Positions 1 through 11,449 of a stretch of 64,000 nucleotides of DNA are shown piece by piece (the stretch's first letter is position 1; each line of letters starts with the position of its first letter). The notes beneath the pieces were generated by a model, which saw only the letters and a list, made by a program, of their open reading frames with translations, was not told the DNA's origin and made no database searches. The stretch is from Phytoseiulus persimilis (Eukaryota; Arthropoda; Arachnida; Mesostigmata; Phytoseiidae): assembly GCA_037576195.1 (NCBI GenBank), contig CM075103.1:28542723-28606722 (forward strand), written 5' to 3'. The position numbers and the translations under genes are program-made.

Positions 1-3000
1 GGGCTCATCGAAATATCCGGAGACGCTTCGTTCGTTGGTCATTGTTTGAGCGCGGCCCATCGAGACTCCATGCACCTAGTCGCCCGCTGGAAAGTGGACG
101 AAGTGCTCGACGCGTGCGGGTTTCACCGAAGAGTATCGTGCTCGACTTACCCACCGAGTGTCCGAGCGAAACCCCCCTGAACATCCGCCGGATCCCAACG
201 ATTGGAGTCTCCGACAAGATAACGAGCTTAGTGGGCCCGCGCACAGTATTTCCGACAAAGCCCCACCGGAGGAGTGGATTGAAGAAAAGCTCGAAGTGCG
301 GAATCAGATGTGTATTGCCCCCACGTGAGCAATGCGCGCTCGGAGTGTTACGGCTCCGAATGACTTGAGCTGGGACATCGATTTCCCCGAGTCTGTTTAC
401 GGAGCTTCCCTCTGAGTGAAGAGAGCGAGATGGCCATGACTGAGAGGTCCCCATCCGGGCTCTGCGGAACCCCTGTCGAGGTCAAGGCTGCTGTATCAGG
501 AGTGTGCAACGCTGCGAATCCGGAACCCGAGTCGGCCCGATTTTCGGAAGGCTCGGATCGCAGCATCCACGGATGATCGTGGAAATCTGTGATGCAGCAG
601 TGGAAGCTCAAGGTGTGCTTCCCAAAACAGAGTTTCCCAGAATCTGAGTACCGCTCTCTTCGAAGTTGGGTAGCGAGTGATGTGATCGCGGGCTGAGGAA
701 AACCAACGAAGATAGCTCCAGAAACAGCATGGGACAATTTTCGATCTGCGACAAAATTCCCTCGTTCAATCATAGGGAACGAATCCGGTGTCCGGAAGGC
801 GACCTCCGACGTTGGGCGGAATCATTCGATCCGGGATCTCCAGCTGTCTGAGAGGAGCGATTTGGGTCCGACCCGAACGAGATACATGGATAAGATGCAC
901 GCCGGTGTGCACGCGGGAATCATCTCATGATGTGTGCATCGAATGACTCGGGCGAAGTGCTGACCGTCGGTCAGGGGACAACCCGCCTTTCTCGACTGAG
1001 CTTCCGTTTTGAAGATTTCTGAAGATCGTGCGTAGCTGAAAATTCCATGGCTTCGAAGTATGGGTCCAACCGTTCAGGTTCGAGTTTGGGTGACTCATGG
1101 CGAGCTTTGATCAATATCTCTTTAGTGATGAGACGATCCTGAGCGAATGCCTGGAACCCGCTTTTTTCGAGCCTGATGTCAGCATTCGACACGGTGATAT
1201 ACGAGTCGATCAACTCATCTGATTTCTATCGTTATCCGTACGAAACCAATCACCAACTTCATCGGTGATATCGTTGCGAATAATCCCAAGTTTTCCCGGT
1301 TGCATTTCTCTACATTTCTTCTGGCATCTTGCACACTCCATCGGTTCTCTCGACCGAGAATGCCACGTAGCCAGCCTCCCCATCCGAAGTGTTGGCGGGA
1401 GGCAGATTGCGAGCCCTTCCTCGGAGGAGTGCGTCCCACATCGACAACATCAGATTCTGACATGCTCAAGTCTCCGACCTCGAACGTGCCAATTCCATGC
1501 GAGCGCTAACTTCACCTCGCTTTCGGTCGCCCTGCTGAGCCCGTCAGCCGCGGGTCTGTCAGCGCTCGGAAATCGTTGAGATTTCTGAACTCGTTCCAAT
1601 TGAGCCATTCATTTCACATCCGTCATTCACGAGATGTTGAAGCGAACTTTGTGTGGGCGGCGAGAACGGTGAACCCCGTTCGTGGAAACAAGCGGAACCA
1701 TCGCCACCAGCGATTTTGCGATAAAAAAGCTAACGCAGGAAGGGAACGATTTGTTTCTCCACCTATTTGGAGCTCTCTCATGGCGTCATTATATTGGTGA
1801 TCTTTTTTTTTTTTTCGAATTGCATGGAGTTCCGGCGCTTTCTTCTGAGATTCTCGGCGTGGCTCCCTTTTCAGCTCATCAGTGTCTGGAACCCGCGGCT
1901 TCGAATGCGGGATATCCCCGACACACGAAAAGCTGGAGGATCATCCGAGCAGGAAGGACGACCATGGATCTCCTGTCTGGGAGAATCGAATGATCTCAAA
2001 GATTTCACGCCTTCGATCGGGTTCTGTGACTGCTTTCGTGCGCCTCTTGAATGAAACCGAAGACTCCTCTCGGTGAGAATCGCTGCCGCTCTGTCAGAAT
2101 GAATACCGCGAGATTCGTGATACCTACATGGCCCAAGACGCTGATGCGCGTCCTAATTGGGTCATTCAGAGAGCCTAAAAACTGAGGTGAGTGCTTCTCA
2201 GACTCGCAACGGAGTCGGACGCTCTGCAGGGACACAGAGGAAGGACAACATGAGAGCGAACGCTCGTTCTCGGCATCACCCACTTTCGCCGAGTCCAAAC
2301 GAAAGTTGTGGCCAACGTAGCGGGCTCCGGATCGTGGCCAGCGAATCTTTCCGTTCGCAAGTATGACAATATCCCTCTCGAAGAGCAGCCCATGAGAATT
2401 CGTGTTGTTTCCCCTCGAATTCCCCGATGCTGTTGGTTTGGAACGAACGCAGAACCAGCAGGCCGAGTTCTCTATGGGACGAATCGTGAGTAACGAACGC
2501 AACCGGCCGAGTTTTGCCTCGTGCGAGAATGGCGCCGGTCGCTTGATCGGCGGGGGCTTTGTTGGCCAAAGCGCTTTGATGGGAGCGTTCAAGTCCTGAG
2601 CCGAGTTCAGCAGTTCCATCGTCCAGCGGACATTTTCAAAAGCACGGTCGATGAAGGCTGACGTAAGCTTCTATTATACACTGCTGTTGGGCGTACGTGC
2701 AGTGGAGACGATCCTGATGATGACCTGACAACATATAGGCACCGCCAGCTCTAATCTCGCTACCCGGAGGCATAAAAGCACAGCGAAGCGTCGAATAACT
2801 TGTCTCGCAGGGTCAACCTCCGCAGGTCAGGGGATCTCTCCTACGCATCAGGTTCCGACTGTGAAGCACAGGAGGGTGCGGCATGCGACGTATTGTACTT
2901 CGTTGTTGCCGTCAATTCGAGCCGGGAACGATCCTGATGGTTTCATCAAGCGTTCACGCCTCACAGATACTTATTACGCAGAAGATGTTTTTGAAGCGCA

Positions 3001-4138
3001 AAACTCCTCCCGTCCACGCGCGAGAAGGGCTTCCTCGAACCCATGCACGCAAGCGTAATAGTTTTTGAACACCGCGAAATGGACTGGTCGCGTGCAGCCC
3101 CAGCAAGCTGTTCTGCGATCATGCGTTTTCCCCGATTGCGGAATTCGTTGAACAATTAACCGCGTCACAGATGTGCAGGAACTCCATCTTGAACGAACGG
3201 TTCCGTCGGACAGCGGAGAAAATGTGCTGAGGTGATTTGATACACCATCCCTGGATCTCCTGGAGTTCTCCGAAAAGAAGTTCGTGCACGGATCACTGAC
3301 TTTCTGCGAACACCCGTCTGCGCATTCAGGCACGATAGTTATCGATATTGACAATGAAACCAGCAGCCTCCGAAGTGAAAGCATCTAACAAGGAACTCGA
3401 GAGGTTTGCACAGCACAGGGTTCAAAGACGCTGCTTCACGGCCGAGGTTCGGGAGCAGAGTCGTGGGTTGGATTCCCGAGGGCGGAAGAAGCTCCCGTGA
3501 TGGTCGACCTCGAGATAATCATCCGAGGGAGAATTACCCGGTTCGATCCGGGTCTTTCGAAAGAATCCTCAGGAGTGGATGAATCGCCAGCCCACTGAAG
3601 CTCTGTGAGCCCATTCCGGGGAGAGCTGCAAAGCGTTGTGTGATGTGTCCAGGGAGAACGAGTTCAAATCACCGTGACGTGAGCGCGGCCGAATCGATCG
3701 ACATGTTCATCCCTCGATCGTAGTGCGTCAACCGGATTGGACTTCCCGAAACCTATAGGCGTCGGCGGAGTCTGCTCGCCCACGCTACGGAGAGATCATT
3801 CGCGAACTATAACGTTCAACTTCTATCGGTGCACGAATCAAAGCCGGAGAATAACTCCCCTATATTCCGCAAGGCCATCCAGACCGATGGCTCCTCGTTC
3901 CAACCCAGGACGACAGCTCGAAGCCTTCCGAATCGGGTAGCCTGTGGACGTCGGTTTTGTAATTTTTCCGAAGGTCTCGTCCACAATAAGAACTAGTCTC
4001 TCAGAGGGAGTATTCTGGAATCTATCGTATGTATGTACAACAGAGGCCTCGGAGGGCGCCGCCCAGCTCGGAAGTACCGGTCGCGAAAAGCGCCTCCTGG
4101 GGCCCGGTTCGGGGTTCGGATCCTTACTTCGAAGCGCG
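1..4138. other. Region with no assignable gene, one possible exon
   Basis: No gene could be assigned here. Open frames on both strands are short, overlap each other and resemble no family I know. The one stretch that reads like a real protein is an ATG-less plus-strand frame from about 80 to 325, listed separately. A tRNA-like T-arm near 3539-3555 was examined and rejected. Confidence 0.4.
80..325 (+). CDS. Possible internal exon, unknown product
   Basis: This plus-strand frame has no start codon. It runs from just after a TAG at 77-79 to a potential GTGAGC donor near 325, about 81 codons. The translation has a balanced, protein-like composition rich in E, D, P, W and R, including the stretch PPEHPPDPNDW followed by an acidic helix-like stretch, EEWIEEKLEVRNQM. 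I do not recognise the family. No partner exon was found, and the upstream part of any gene would lie outside the window. It could equally be a chance frame or a fragment of a transposon protein. Confidence 0.22.
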
Positions 4139-4814
4139 TCATTTGGGCGCCGGCGTCGGTTGGGCTCCGGAGTCGATTGGGCGCCGGCGTCGGTTGGGCG
4201 CTGGCGTCAATTGGGCTCCGCCTCGAAGGTGGACTCGAGCTTGGGAATATGGTGGCCCTTGGAATATGATTCATCGCGTTCGAAATTTGATGAATGTACA
4301 AGAATATCTACGGGAGGGAGATAATTCGCTGAGCTGAGCGGCTGGCCCGCTCAATGAAACCCGAAAGACTCGCAAATCTAGATTTCATCATCATCAACAC
4401 ATCGAAAGCGGAAAATGATCAAGGAGTGAAATTGTTCGGAAATGATCTCCGTGGCTCCCGTATTGAGCGGACGTATATTCGAATCCATGCTCAACGGGCG
4501 TTTTCCCTCCATTCGCGTACTTCCGATGAGGGTCCATTCCTTCCGCGGAACCCTCCAGCCAGCGAAGACTATCGACGCATTTTCAGCGCATTCCCATGTT
4601 TGACGAAGCCGACAGATCGTCCCTTCAATGACCCGGAAGGACACGCTCCCACATTGTATGAGTGGGCTCTTCGCGGACGCAGCTGAGTGTATTGTGGGTA
4701 TGATGACAGCACACAGGGACGACCCTGCGCTGGGGCCCAATTGACGCTGGCGCCCAATTGACGCTGGCGCCCAACTGACGGCGGAGCCCAATCGACGCCG
4801 GCGCCCAATTGACG
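4139..4814. mobile_element. Foldback-like element with inverted 17-bp tandem arrays
   Basis: About five tandem copies of a 17-bp unit (consensus near TTGGGCGCCGGCGTCGG, variants with CTCCG and CGCCAGCGTCAA) run from 4139 to about 4222. A matching array in the opposite orientation runs from about 4729 to 4814. Unit by unit, the reverse complement of the right array lines up with the left array, including the divergent second unit that carries GGGCTCCG. The two arms enclose about 500 bp with no recognisable transposase. Inverted termini made of short direct repeats are characteristic of foldback (FB-like) elements. A non-autonomous MITE-like hairpin element is the alternative. No target-site duplication was identified. 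Confidence 0.55.
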
Positions 4815-6304
4815 TGCACCGTCCTTACTTGTCGACCTCACACTCCAGGATTCTGGGCCCGGCGTCAGGGCGCCGCATTGCTTCTTATTCTGCGATCCAC
4901 GGTGGTCTGCTGTGGACAGCCTGGGTCTCAGATGATGATTTTTGGCATTGGGAATTCTTTTGTCTGTCGTTTGGGACACATCCCGAGGCGAGGCCTGAGC
5001 CTACATTCTGCCGCTTCAATGGGAAACGATTCCCGGGCACACTGGCAGCGCGTTTCCGACCGAATCGAACGGTTGCATTTCATGTCCGAACAAGTCGGCG
5101 GAGAGCCCAAATGCGAGCGGTATTCCGAGATTCTCACATGATGGAACCAATTTGAGCGACAACGCCCGAGATGATCCAGATTTTCAACACTACGATGAAG
5201 ATAAACACTGGCCTGAGGAGATTTCGGGGAACGCGGCGGGCAAGGGTAATTCGATATTTCGACGTGAGATCTGACACTGACGCGTTCCGTATATTTTACC
5301 ATCTTGAGTTTCCGCTCGCGCGCACAACTTTCAACCCACGACGTCTCCGACGCGCTCCATGAAGCCTCGAACGGGTTGATTTTTTGTCTTGGGAAGACTC
5401 CCTCCACGTTTTTAAACGGGGATGATAACTTACTGTTCGTCTGTGAAATTGAACTTCCCCGACTTGTGCCGGAACGAGCGGTCCAGCTCCGCACTCACCA
5501 CGTGGCCGGCGAGTGGAGCTCCCTCGCTTTCCAGAGAACGACGGATGCTTTCTGGTAGGGAACAGGACCGTGTTCTCAGGACACCGCCTCCTTTTCGATT
5601 CCTGAAGAAGTAATTTTTTTCATCTCGGGGGAGTTCCCTCAGAGACGATGCGGAGTTTTCCTTGGAAATAATTGTCTCGCCGCCAGAAACGGAGTCTGAA
5701 ATCGCGACCAGATTCTGTTTTGGGAAGGAAGGGATCTCTTGGCGCTTAACGTCGACTCTCACTTCGAGCGATCCCACGTGTTTACTTTGGGGCAATTCAA
5801 TTTCCTGTGCGGTGAAGAGTTCTTTATCTTAAAGCCTCGAATTTTATTAGATTCTAATTAGTCGAGAAGCTGCTCTCAAACGGTTCGCTCCTCCCGGTCC
5901 GTTAATAGTACACTAAATGTGTTCCTATGAATGTATCATCTGTTCGTCTTATAAAGTTATTCATGTTCTTCCATTCGTCATCGCTCAACAACGAATGGAG
6001 TTGTAGCGAGAGGAAAACTCGAGCCTTGATCTTGAAATATCCGTTACAGTCGGTACAGAGCTCATGTTCCGTGCATGTAGTCGTCAGGAGAGAGTTTCCC
6101 GGGAGTCGCTCGCAGGAACCCGCTCGCTTCAGTTTAAGTAAGTAGGGAAGTGAATATTTTGAATCGAAGCCGAAGTGTCAAGCCCGCTGCGACCGGAGCC
6201 CTCGATTCGTCCGCCTGACACCGGCCCGATGCCATCAATCAATCGCGAGCTTATCTGCTTCGCTCGGAGTTCAGACCGAGCCACCGAGGTGTCGCTCGCG
6301 TCCA
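4815..6304. other. No gene seen
   Basis: This stretch has only short overlapping frames on both strands, with no recognisable domain, no repeat array and no convincing promoter or splice pattern. Confidence 0.4.
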
Positions 6305-7204
6305 TTAGAAATGCAACAGGTCAAAGTGAGCGCTCCCGTAAACGCCGATGGCGAAAAAGAGACAGCACACCGTAAGCCTTTCTCGGGTGACACGGATCGA
6401 GCAAAGTTCCGCGGTGAGGTTGAAGCTCGTCGTGAATATCAGCAGCGAATCGAGTTCTTGGGGCGATGTCTCCTGGTAGACGAGAGGACGGGCTCGGAGT
6501 TCTCGACCGAGATTCTTCACTCCTCTGCACGCGTCGGTGAGTCGAGCCGCCTGTCCTAGAGGTATAATCAGGAGCGCACCCCACACCAGAGTTGAAATCG
6601 TCGCTACCAGCAGCCGGAACAAGTTGTCCGAGTCGATCGACTGCACAAAACCGACCTGGAACAGAGAACGACATCATCACCACTGGATGAGTGATCGCCA
6701 CGCCACGAACGAACCACATTGTCACAGAAACTGATTTCGAAACCAGTGGGGGCCTCACGCGAGCTCCCCTCCGCGGGCCTCCGAGTCGGAAGGAAGACGC
6801 GGCGGAGGTTTTCTGCGCTCTCAGCTGATTCCCGCCAGTGAGTCGCGTGTATCATGCAATGGGACTCTCCTCATGGAGAGCCACCGAGACACTGAAGCAT
6901 GAGAGCCTCATCACATACGGGACAGGAACGTGAAGGCGGGAATCGTACGTGCGGCAACTCACCATTGAGGCCACGGTTCGTATGAGTAGCCAGATTGTCT
7001 GCAGGAAGACAGCGGTGGATTGGAGTCCGTTCACCTGGCGTATCGTGCATGTGGCTTCGCAAACTCCTTTGTAGAAAGCTAATAACGAGATTTTCCCATC
7101 TCTGACCAGCTGCTGTAGGTTCTGCACGTAAACCAGAGCCAATTGACAGTGTATTGTGTACGCGGCCGCGACACTCATCGAAACGACGTCGTGCATAAAT
7201 AGCC
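6305..7204 (-). CDS. Gustatory-receptor-like gene, C-terminal exons
   Basis: Two minus-strand exons can be joined in frame. The first (7204 to 6963) follows a CAG acceptor and ends in ATG before GTGAGT. The second (6640 to 6305) follows TGTGCAG and ends at TAA. The phase-0 junction gives about 190 codons. Exon one encodes a hydrophobic segment, then a loop with VCEATCTIRQVN that fits the third intracellular loop of arthropod gustatory receptors, then another hydrophobic stretch. Exon two encodes TM6-like residues (LLVATISTLVWGALLIIPL), a loop, and a final hydrophobic segment ending GSAHFDLLHF, which sits where GR proteins end in a TY...QF-type motif. Such proteins are seven-transmembrane ligand-gated channels of chemosensory cells. 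The N-terminal exons are not certain; the exon at 11450-11648 is a candidate but may belong to another copy. Assignment rests on topology and motif spacing, not on close similarity. Confidence 0.5.
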
Positions 7205-7843
7205 CTGCACGAGATCAGATGACAAGAGAAAATATTATTTCAACCCTGGAATATCAATGGGATGATTCACCCCCACCCCATTTCCGTTCAAGCTCCCCCG
7301 TCGGAGCCATCTCACCTCACCACTTGGCGATATAAAACTACCGGGAAAGTAGCAGCGTGCTAGTCTTGCGGGACGTTCCCGCCAGTCGGCTCCCGTGCGT
7401 CAGACGAGAGCCCGAACTCCCTGGGGCCTGAACCGAGTTCGTCCGAGACGCGCAGACTCGGAGCTTCTTTGGATGGCTTGAACGAAGCCCTCGACGCTTT
7501 ACAGTCCAAATGTCGGAACTTTCTCGAACAGCGATGAGTTCAACGCGCGGCATCGAAACGTCCGGCTCGAACTGATTTGTGAGTTCGAGGATCGGGTGGC
7601 ATCGCCAGGAACGCACCCTAAACTCACGACGAGCAGAAAACCTCGCTCCGACAGAGTTTCTAACGGGCTGATATATGACGCACATTGATCATGGAACGAA
7701 CTTCGCAGCCTGGGAGTTTGTCATCGTCGCTCGCAGACGGCACTCATGAATAGATCATCGCTCCTGCTGCCAATGTCACCTACGACATGCCGTAGCGTAG
7801 AGGCTGGGACAGCTCTCGCGTCGGAGAAAAACCGATTGTGAAC
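7205..7843. other. No gene seen
   Basis: I see nothing I can support here. It could be intronic if the GR-like exons on either side belong to one minus-strand gene. Confidence 0.35.
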
Positions 7844-8134
7844 TCAATTCAACGAAGAATCCGCATTTCCTCGATCGTCTCTCCCATTGTGAATACAGAT
7901 TTCGCACAATCGGTGCCAGAGCGTCGGTATGCGCCGCCCGGGGCAAAGGCTGCCGCCACTCCTTCCGCTCATCTCCGCGGAGACGACTGCCGAGGAAACC
8001 CCTCCTACATTGACCATGAAACACCTCATGCCGTTTCCAAACCGGGGCTGCGGCGTGTTTTCCTCCTCGGCCCCACATGCCATTGCGCTCACAATCAAGA
8101 GGAACACGATACCAACAGAGACCCCAGACTGCAT
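7844..8134 (-). CDS. Putative small secreted peptide, 96 aa
   Basis: This minus-strand ORF starts at the ATG at 8134 and ends at 7844. The first 20 or so residues form a plausible signal peptide (MQSGVSVGIVFLLIVSAMA, then a small-residue cleavage context before an acidic EEEN). The rest is short and cysteine-containing, with a C-terminal LCEIC cluster. The frame is open well upstream of the ATG, so this may be the 3' part of a chance frame. I considered neuropeptide precursors of the ion-transport-peptide/CHH type because of the RLCEIC spacing, but the other cysteines do not match and the frame stops too early. I do not recognise a family. No splice sites or poly(A) signal were confirmed. Confidence 0.27.
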   Translation of the reverse strand: MQSGVSVGIVFLLIVSAMACGAEEENTPQPRFGNGMRCFMVNVGGVSSAVVSAEMSGRSGGSLCPGRRIPTLWHRLCEICIHNGRDDRGNADSSLN

Positions 8135-9476
8135 GCTGGGCGATGAGCTATCTCGGTCAGATCTTGTGTGTGACAAGAACAGCCAGCCCTCGTTCTGCGC
8201 GGTTTCTCCAACCGCGTGCGGTGAGTCCTTCCGCCTGGAGCGGAGACTGACTGCATTAAGCGTCGCCGTCTTGGAAGCTCCGGGATGGCCGCGGATCCAG
8301 AGGTATCGCGGCGCCCCTGGATCCATGGAAATTCGGAACCGCTGTGATTGAAGCGGTGCCTGTTTCAAGGATAATCGAATTGGGAATTCGACTCCGCAAA
8401 ACATCGCGGGTTCCGCGAATTCGGCTAATTTACAGAAACGTGTCTCAGAAGTTTCCATGCGACTTTCTGAGAACAACCTCCAGGAAATCGGGAGAGGAAA
8501 GTTTGAAAAGCGTCGACGGACGTGACCCGTAATATACTTGAACTTTCCTAGATTCGCGGCAACGAGTAGAAATCTCTGAATCATCGAAATTCGCTGAGAG
8601 CGTGCGGTGGGATAATAGATGAATAATGCCAGGAAGTAAAGGCGCTCTCAATCCTTGAGTGATGACAGCCCGCTCGCGAAGATGAGGTGCATCGCAAGAC
8701 TTTTCATAATTCGTCCACCATTTTGAGAATCCCCATTCCGTATGATCTCGTGTTTTCGTGTATCGAAACCCCCTATCGATGACATCGAGTTTATCCCTGT
8801 CGATCGATTCGATTAGCTCATCAAGGGTCTATCAGCGACAACTTAAGATCGCCAACGGGTTCATATGCTCAACTAGGCGGAGCTCCGACAAATTGAGCTT
8901 CAGCTGCGCAACTTGGAACGGTCGACGGAAAAACGAAGTGATTTTCCGCGCGAAGTTCAGCCCGCGATCGAGCCATCGAGAGCGTCCGTGGATTCGTGAT
9001 AGAGGAACGAGTTTTGGGGTTTCTCATGACGCACTTCTCCTCCAGTCGTTCTTCTTGTTCCAGAAGACTGAGGCTCGCATGTGAACTCGTTCGCTTTCCG
9101 TCGCGCCAAAAATTTGGAACAATTCCGTAATTTTTTCCCCTCGACGACATGAGCGCTTTCCAACATACGAAAAGATCCGGGGCAAACGGTCGCATTTATC
9201 CTTTGACACTGAACTTCATTTCTATTCTCGGATCGCAGACCGCAAAAATGGTACTGGTGGAGTACTGGTGTTCGGGCCACCAGCGTTGCTTGAGTGATTG
9301 TCCATGTCTGGTGAGAGTTTTTGCCAGAAGGTGGTTTCTGGGTGCTTCTGTTGCAGCCGTGTTTGTTTCTCTGTCGCTTTCACGATAGTGGCCCATGCTT
9401 GGGTCGGGCTCGCTTCCTCTCTTCTCAAGAAGCTTTTTCCACATCCGAGTCGTTGCCGACTGAGCGAGCGCGGGGC
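8135..9476. other. Upstream region of the glycine-rich gene
   Basis: No gene was identified. The distal part presumably contains regulatory DNA for the TATA-driven gene that starts near 9508. Short frames here are overlapping shadows. Confidence 0.35.
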
Positions 9477-9483
9477 TATAAAA
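9477..9483 (+). promoter_or_regulatory. TATA box of the glycine-rich protein gene
   Basis: TATAAAA lies 59 bp upstream of the ATG at 9536. This predicts transcription starting about 25-30 bp downstream, near 9508, and a short 5' leader. The strong consensus TATA is typical of tissue-specific, highly expressed structural genes. Confidence 0.6.
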
Positions 9484-9535
9484 TGAACGCACATTCCGGA
9501 CAGGAGCAGCAACTGCACCGACCGTTGGAGGAAAC

Positions 9536-10069
9536 ATGAGAGCTTGCTTGATATTCGCTGCCGTTGTGGCTTGCGCAGCCTACTCCGTTGCAAGCTCCTA
9601 CGGGCATTATGGTAGGCAAGGAGGGGGAGGCGGTGGAGGTGGAGGTGGAGGTGGAGGAGGCGGAGGAGGATACGGGCACCGCGGATACGGTCATCGAGGC
9701 TACGGCGGATACGGAGGAAGTGGTGGCGGAGGAGGCGGAGGCGGGGGAGGTGGAAGCGGAGGAGGATACGGTCATCGCGGATACGGCTACGGTGGAAACG
9801 GCGGCAGCGGCGGCGGAGGAAGTGGCGGCGGAGGAAGTGGCGGCGGAGGATACGGCCATAGAGGATACGGCTACGGTGGCTACGGCGGAAACGGAGGCGG
9901 CGGCGGCGGAGGTGGTGGATATGGCCACCGCGGCTACGGCCACAGAGGATACGGAGGGTACGGTGGAAGCGGAGGTGGTGGAGGAGGTGGTGGAAGCGGA
10001 GGTGGTGGAGGAGGTGGTGGCGGAGGAGGTGGTGGAGGATACGGCCATCGAGGATACGGTTACTATTGA
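9536..10069 (+). CDS. Secreted glycine-rich GYGHRG-repeat structural protein
   Basis: This is an uninterrupted 177-codon ORF from the ATG at 9536 to TGA. Residues 1-19 form a clear signal peptide (MRACLIFAAVVACAAYSVA). The mature chain is almost wholly glycine with tyrosine, histidine, arginine and serine. It alternates polyglycine runs with short blocks such as YGHRGYGHRGYGGYGG. This composition is shared by arthropod cuticular glycine-rich proteins, some silk or cement proteins and other extracellular matrix polymers, and homology beyond composition cannot be claimed. Tyrosines and histidines suggest cross-linking or metal binding, which is inference. A TATA box at 9477 and an AATAAA at 10128 bracket the gene, so it looks like a complete single-exon transcript. 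The GGN-repeat DNA leaves long antisense and alternate frames open; these are shadows. Confidence 0.85.
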   Translation: MRACLIFAAVVACAAYSVASSYGHYGRQGGGGGGGGGGGGGGGGGYGHRGYGHRGYGGYGGSGGGGGGGGGGGSGGGYGHRGYGYGGNGGSGGGGSGGGGSGGGGYGHRGYGYGGYGGNGGGGGGGGGYGHRGYGHRGYGGYGGSGGGGGGGGSGGGGGGGGGGGGGGYGHRGYGYY

Positions 10070-10127
10070 AGCACCTTCTCTGATTTCCATCCGAATTCGA
10101 TATCATTCAACTAGTCAACATCATCTA

Positions 10128-10133
10128 AATAAA
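10128..10133 (+). terminator. Poly(A) signal of the glycine-rich gene
   Basis: AATAAA lies 59 nt downstream of the stop codon of the glycine-rich protein and is followed by T/G-rich sequence (GATGGTGTGTTGTTTCC), as expected for a 3' processing site. Confidence 0.65.
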
Positions 10134-11449
10134 GAACTCTTTGAACTCGATGGTGTGTTGTTTCCTCCTTTCTATCGGATACTTTCATTGCTCAGTTTCA
10201 TTCCACGATCCCGCCTCTGTTGGGCCTCCTCTCAAGCGATCTCGATGCTGAATCTTGTTATCAATATTCTCATCCACGAGGGGACTGCTCAGGAAGTAGC
10301 AGCTCTGAGGACTCTCTTCCAGAGTCGCTGTCTACGTGTTCCTCAGACGTGGTGATCCAGACGTCAGTTGGTGGCCCAGGAGGAACATCTCAACATCCAA
10401 GTCCACCGGCGGTCTACTCTGGTAGCAATGACTTTGCGATCTATTCGCTTCAAGATCCGAGCTGGTCCGAGTCTAGGTACAGAGGAGGCAGGAAATGTCC
10501 TGAACTACACTCGCGGAGTGATCTGTTCGGAGTCGTTCGAGGTGAGGAAGAAGTTCGCGCGGCGTTGGGTATTTGACCAGCTGCCTCCGCTCCGTGGAAA
10601 AGGAAACTCTCAGGGATGGTTGAGAGCAGAGCCTCGAATTTCTTCTCCGCGCAACTAACGCGGTTCCTAATCAACCGCTTCAGTGAAGTTTCAAACGACA
10701 AACTTCCAGGCATCTCTCCCCGAAACCTCGTATTCTACTGCTTCGACCTGCTCGAAGCTGTGGTATCCATTGCCGCAATCGACTCGATATCGCCTCCGGG
10801 AGACCGGAGCCTCCCGTGACATGCAGACCCCGAACATTCTCCTTGACCGGAGACATGAGCTCGAAATGGAACTCGTGGGTCCCGCGCTGCATCTACGCCT
10901 AACCGCAGTTGTCGACAGCGGATCATCGGAGACGTGCAAGGAACGTGGCGCTCTGCACGGTCCCCAGAGTTAACGAAACATCTCCCGAGGCTCTCGCAGA
11001 GGAAAGTCGATCGGAATCGATTCTCTCACGTCAGAAGACAGTCCGCGCCTCCGACACTCAAAGTTTCGATCTGTAACCTTGAGAGGCGGAACCGTCTGCT
11101 AAAATGGAACATGGTCCGAGGGGGCCGGCTCTCGAACGTATCGGGCGCGGCGCCTAATTTTTGTACGTGATCGAACCACTTCGTTTCTCGAGATCATGTC
11201 GCGGAGTTGGAATCGAAGACCAGGTCCTCAACGTCAACTAATCCCGTCCGAGCCGTCATCCAGCGATTCACGTTGTTACGCCTCACTACTTTGAAAAACG
11301 AGAGCCCCCCCGACGAATAGGTGAGATGACGACCGCACGTAAAAAGTCGGAGCCGTAGCTCGAGAAGCACCCAGATGACGAGGCAGCGAACTCGTACAAC
11401 TCTTATCGAGAGGCTTTCCAGTAGCTCCAGGAGCTGTAGAGCAACTCAC
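10134..11449. other. No gene seen
   Basis: Only overlapping short frames are present, with no family resemblance. It could be intronic to a minus-strand GR-like gene. Confidence 0.35.

Noticed and set aside
3480..3565. tRNA-like element: perfect T-arm CCCGGTTCGATCCGGG with a possible 7-bp acceptor stem
   Set aside because: The D-arm and A-box are absent, the anticodon stem would need an 11-nt loop and the spacing is too long. At best it is a tRNA-derived fragment.
7776..8078. Ion-transport-peptide/CHH-like neuropeptide suggested by RLCEIC and nearby Cys in two frames
   Set aside because: Cysteine spacing is wrong and the remaining cysteines lie in a different frame without a splice site to join them.
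9222..10106. Long minus-strand ORFs (up to 294 codons) rich in His/Arg/Leu or Ser/Thr/Val/Ala
   Set aside because: They are antisense shadows of the glycine-rich repeat; GGN codons leave the other frames free of stops.
9564..10355. Alternative plus-frame ORF of 263 codons rich in Glu/Val/Ala
   Set aside because: It is the second frame of the same glycine-rich repeat, without a signal peptide and running past the poly(A) signal.
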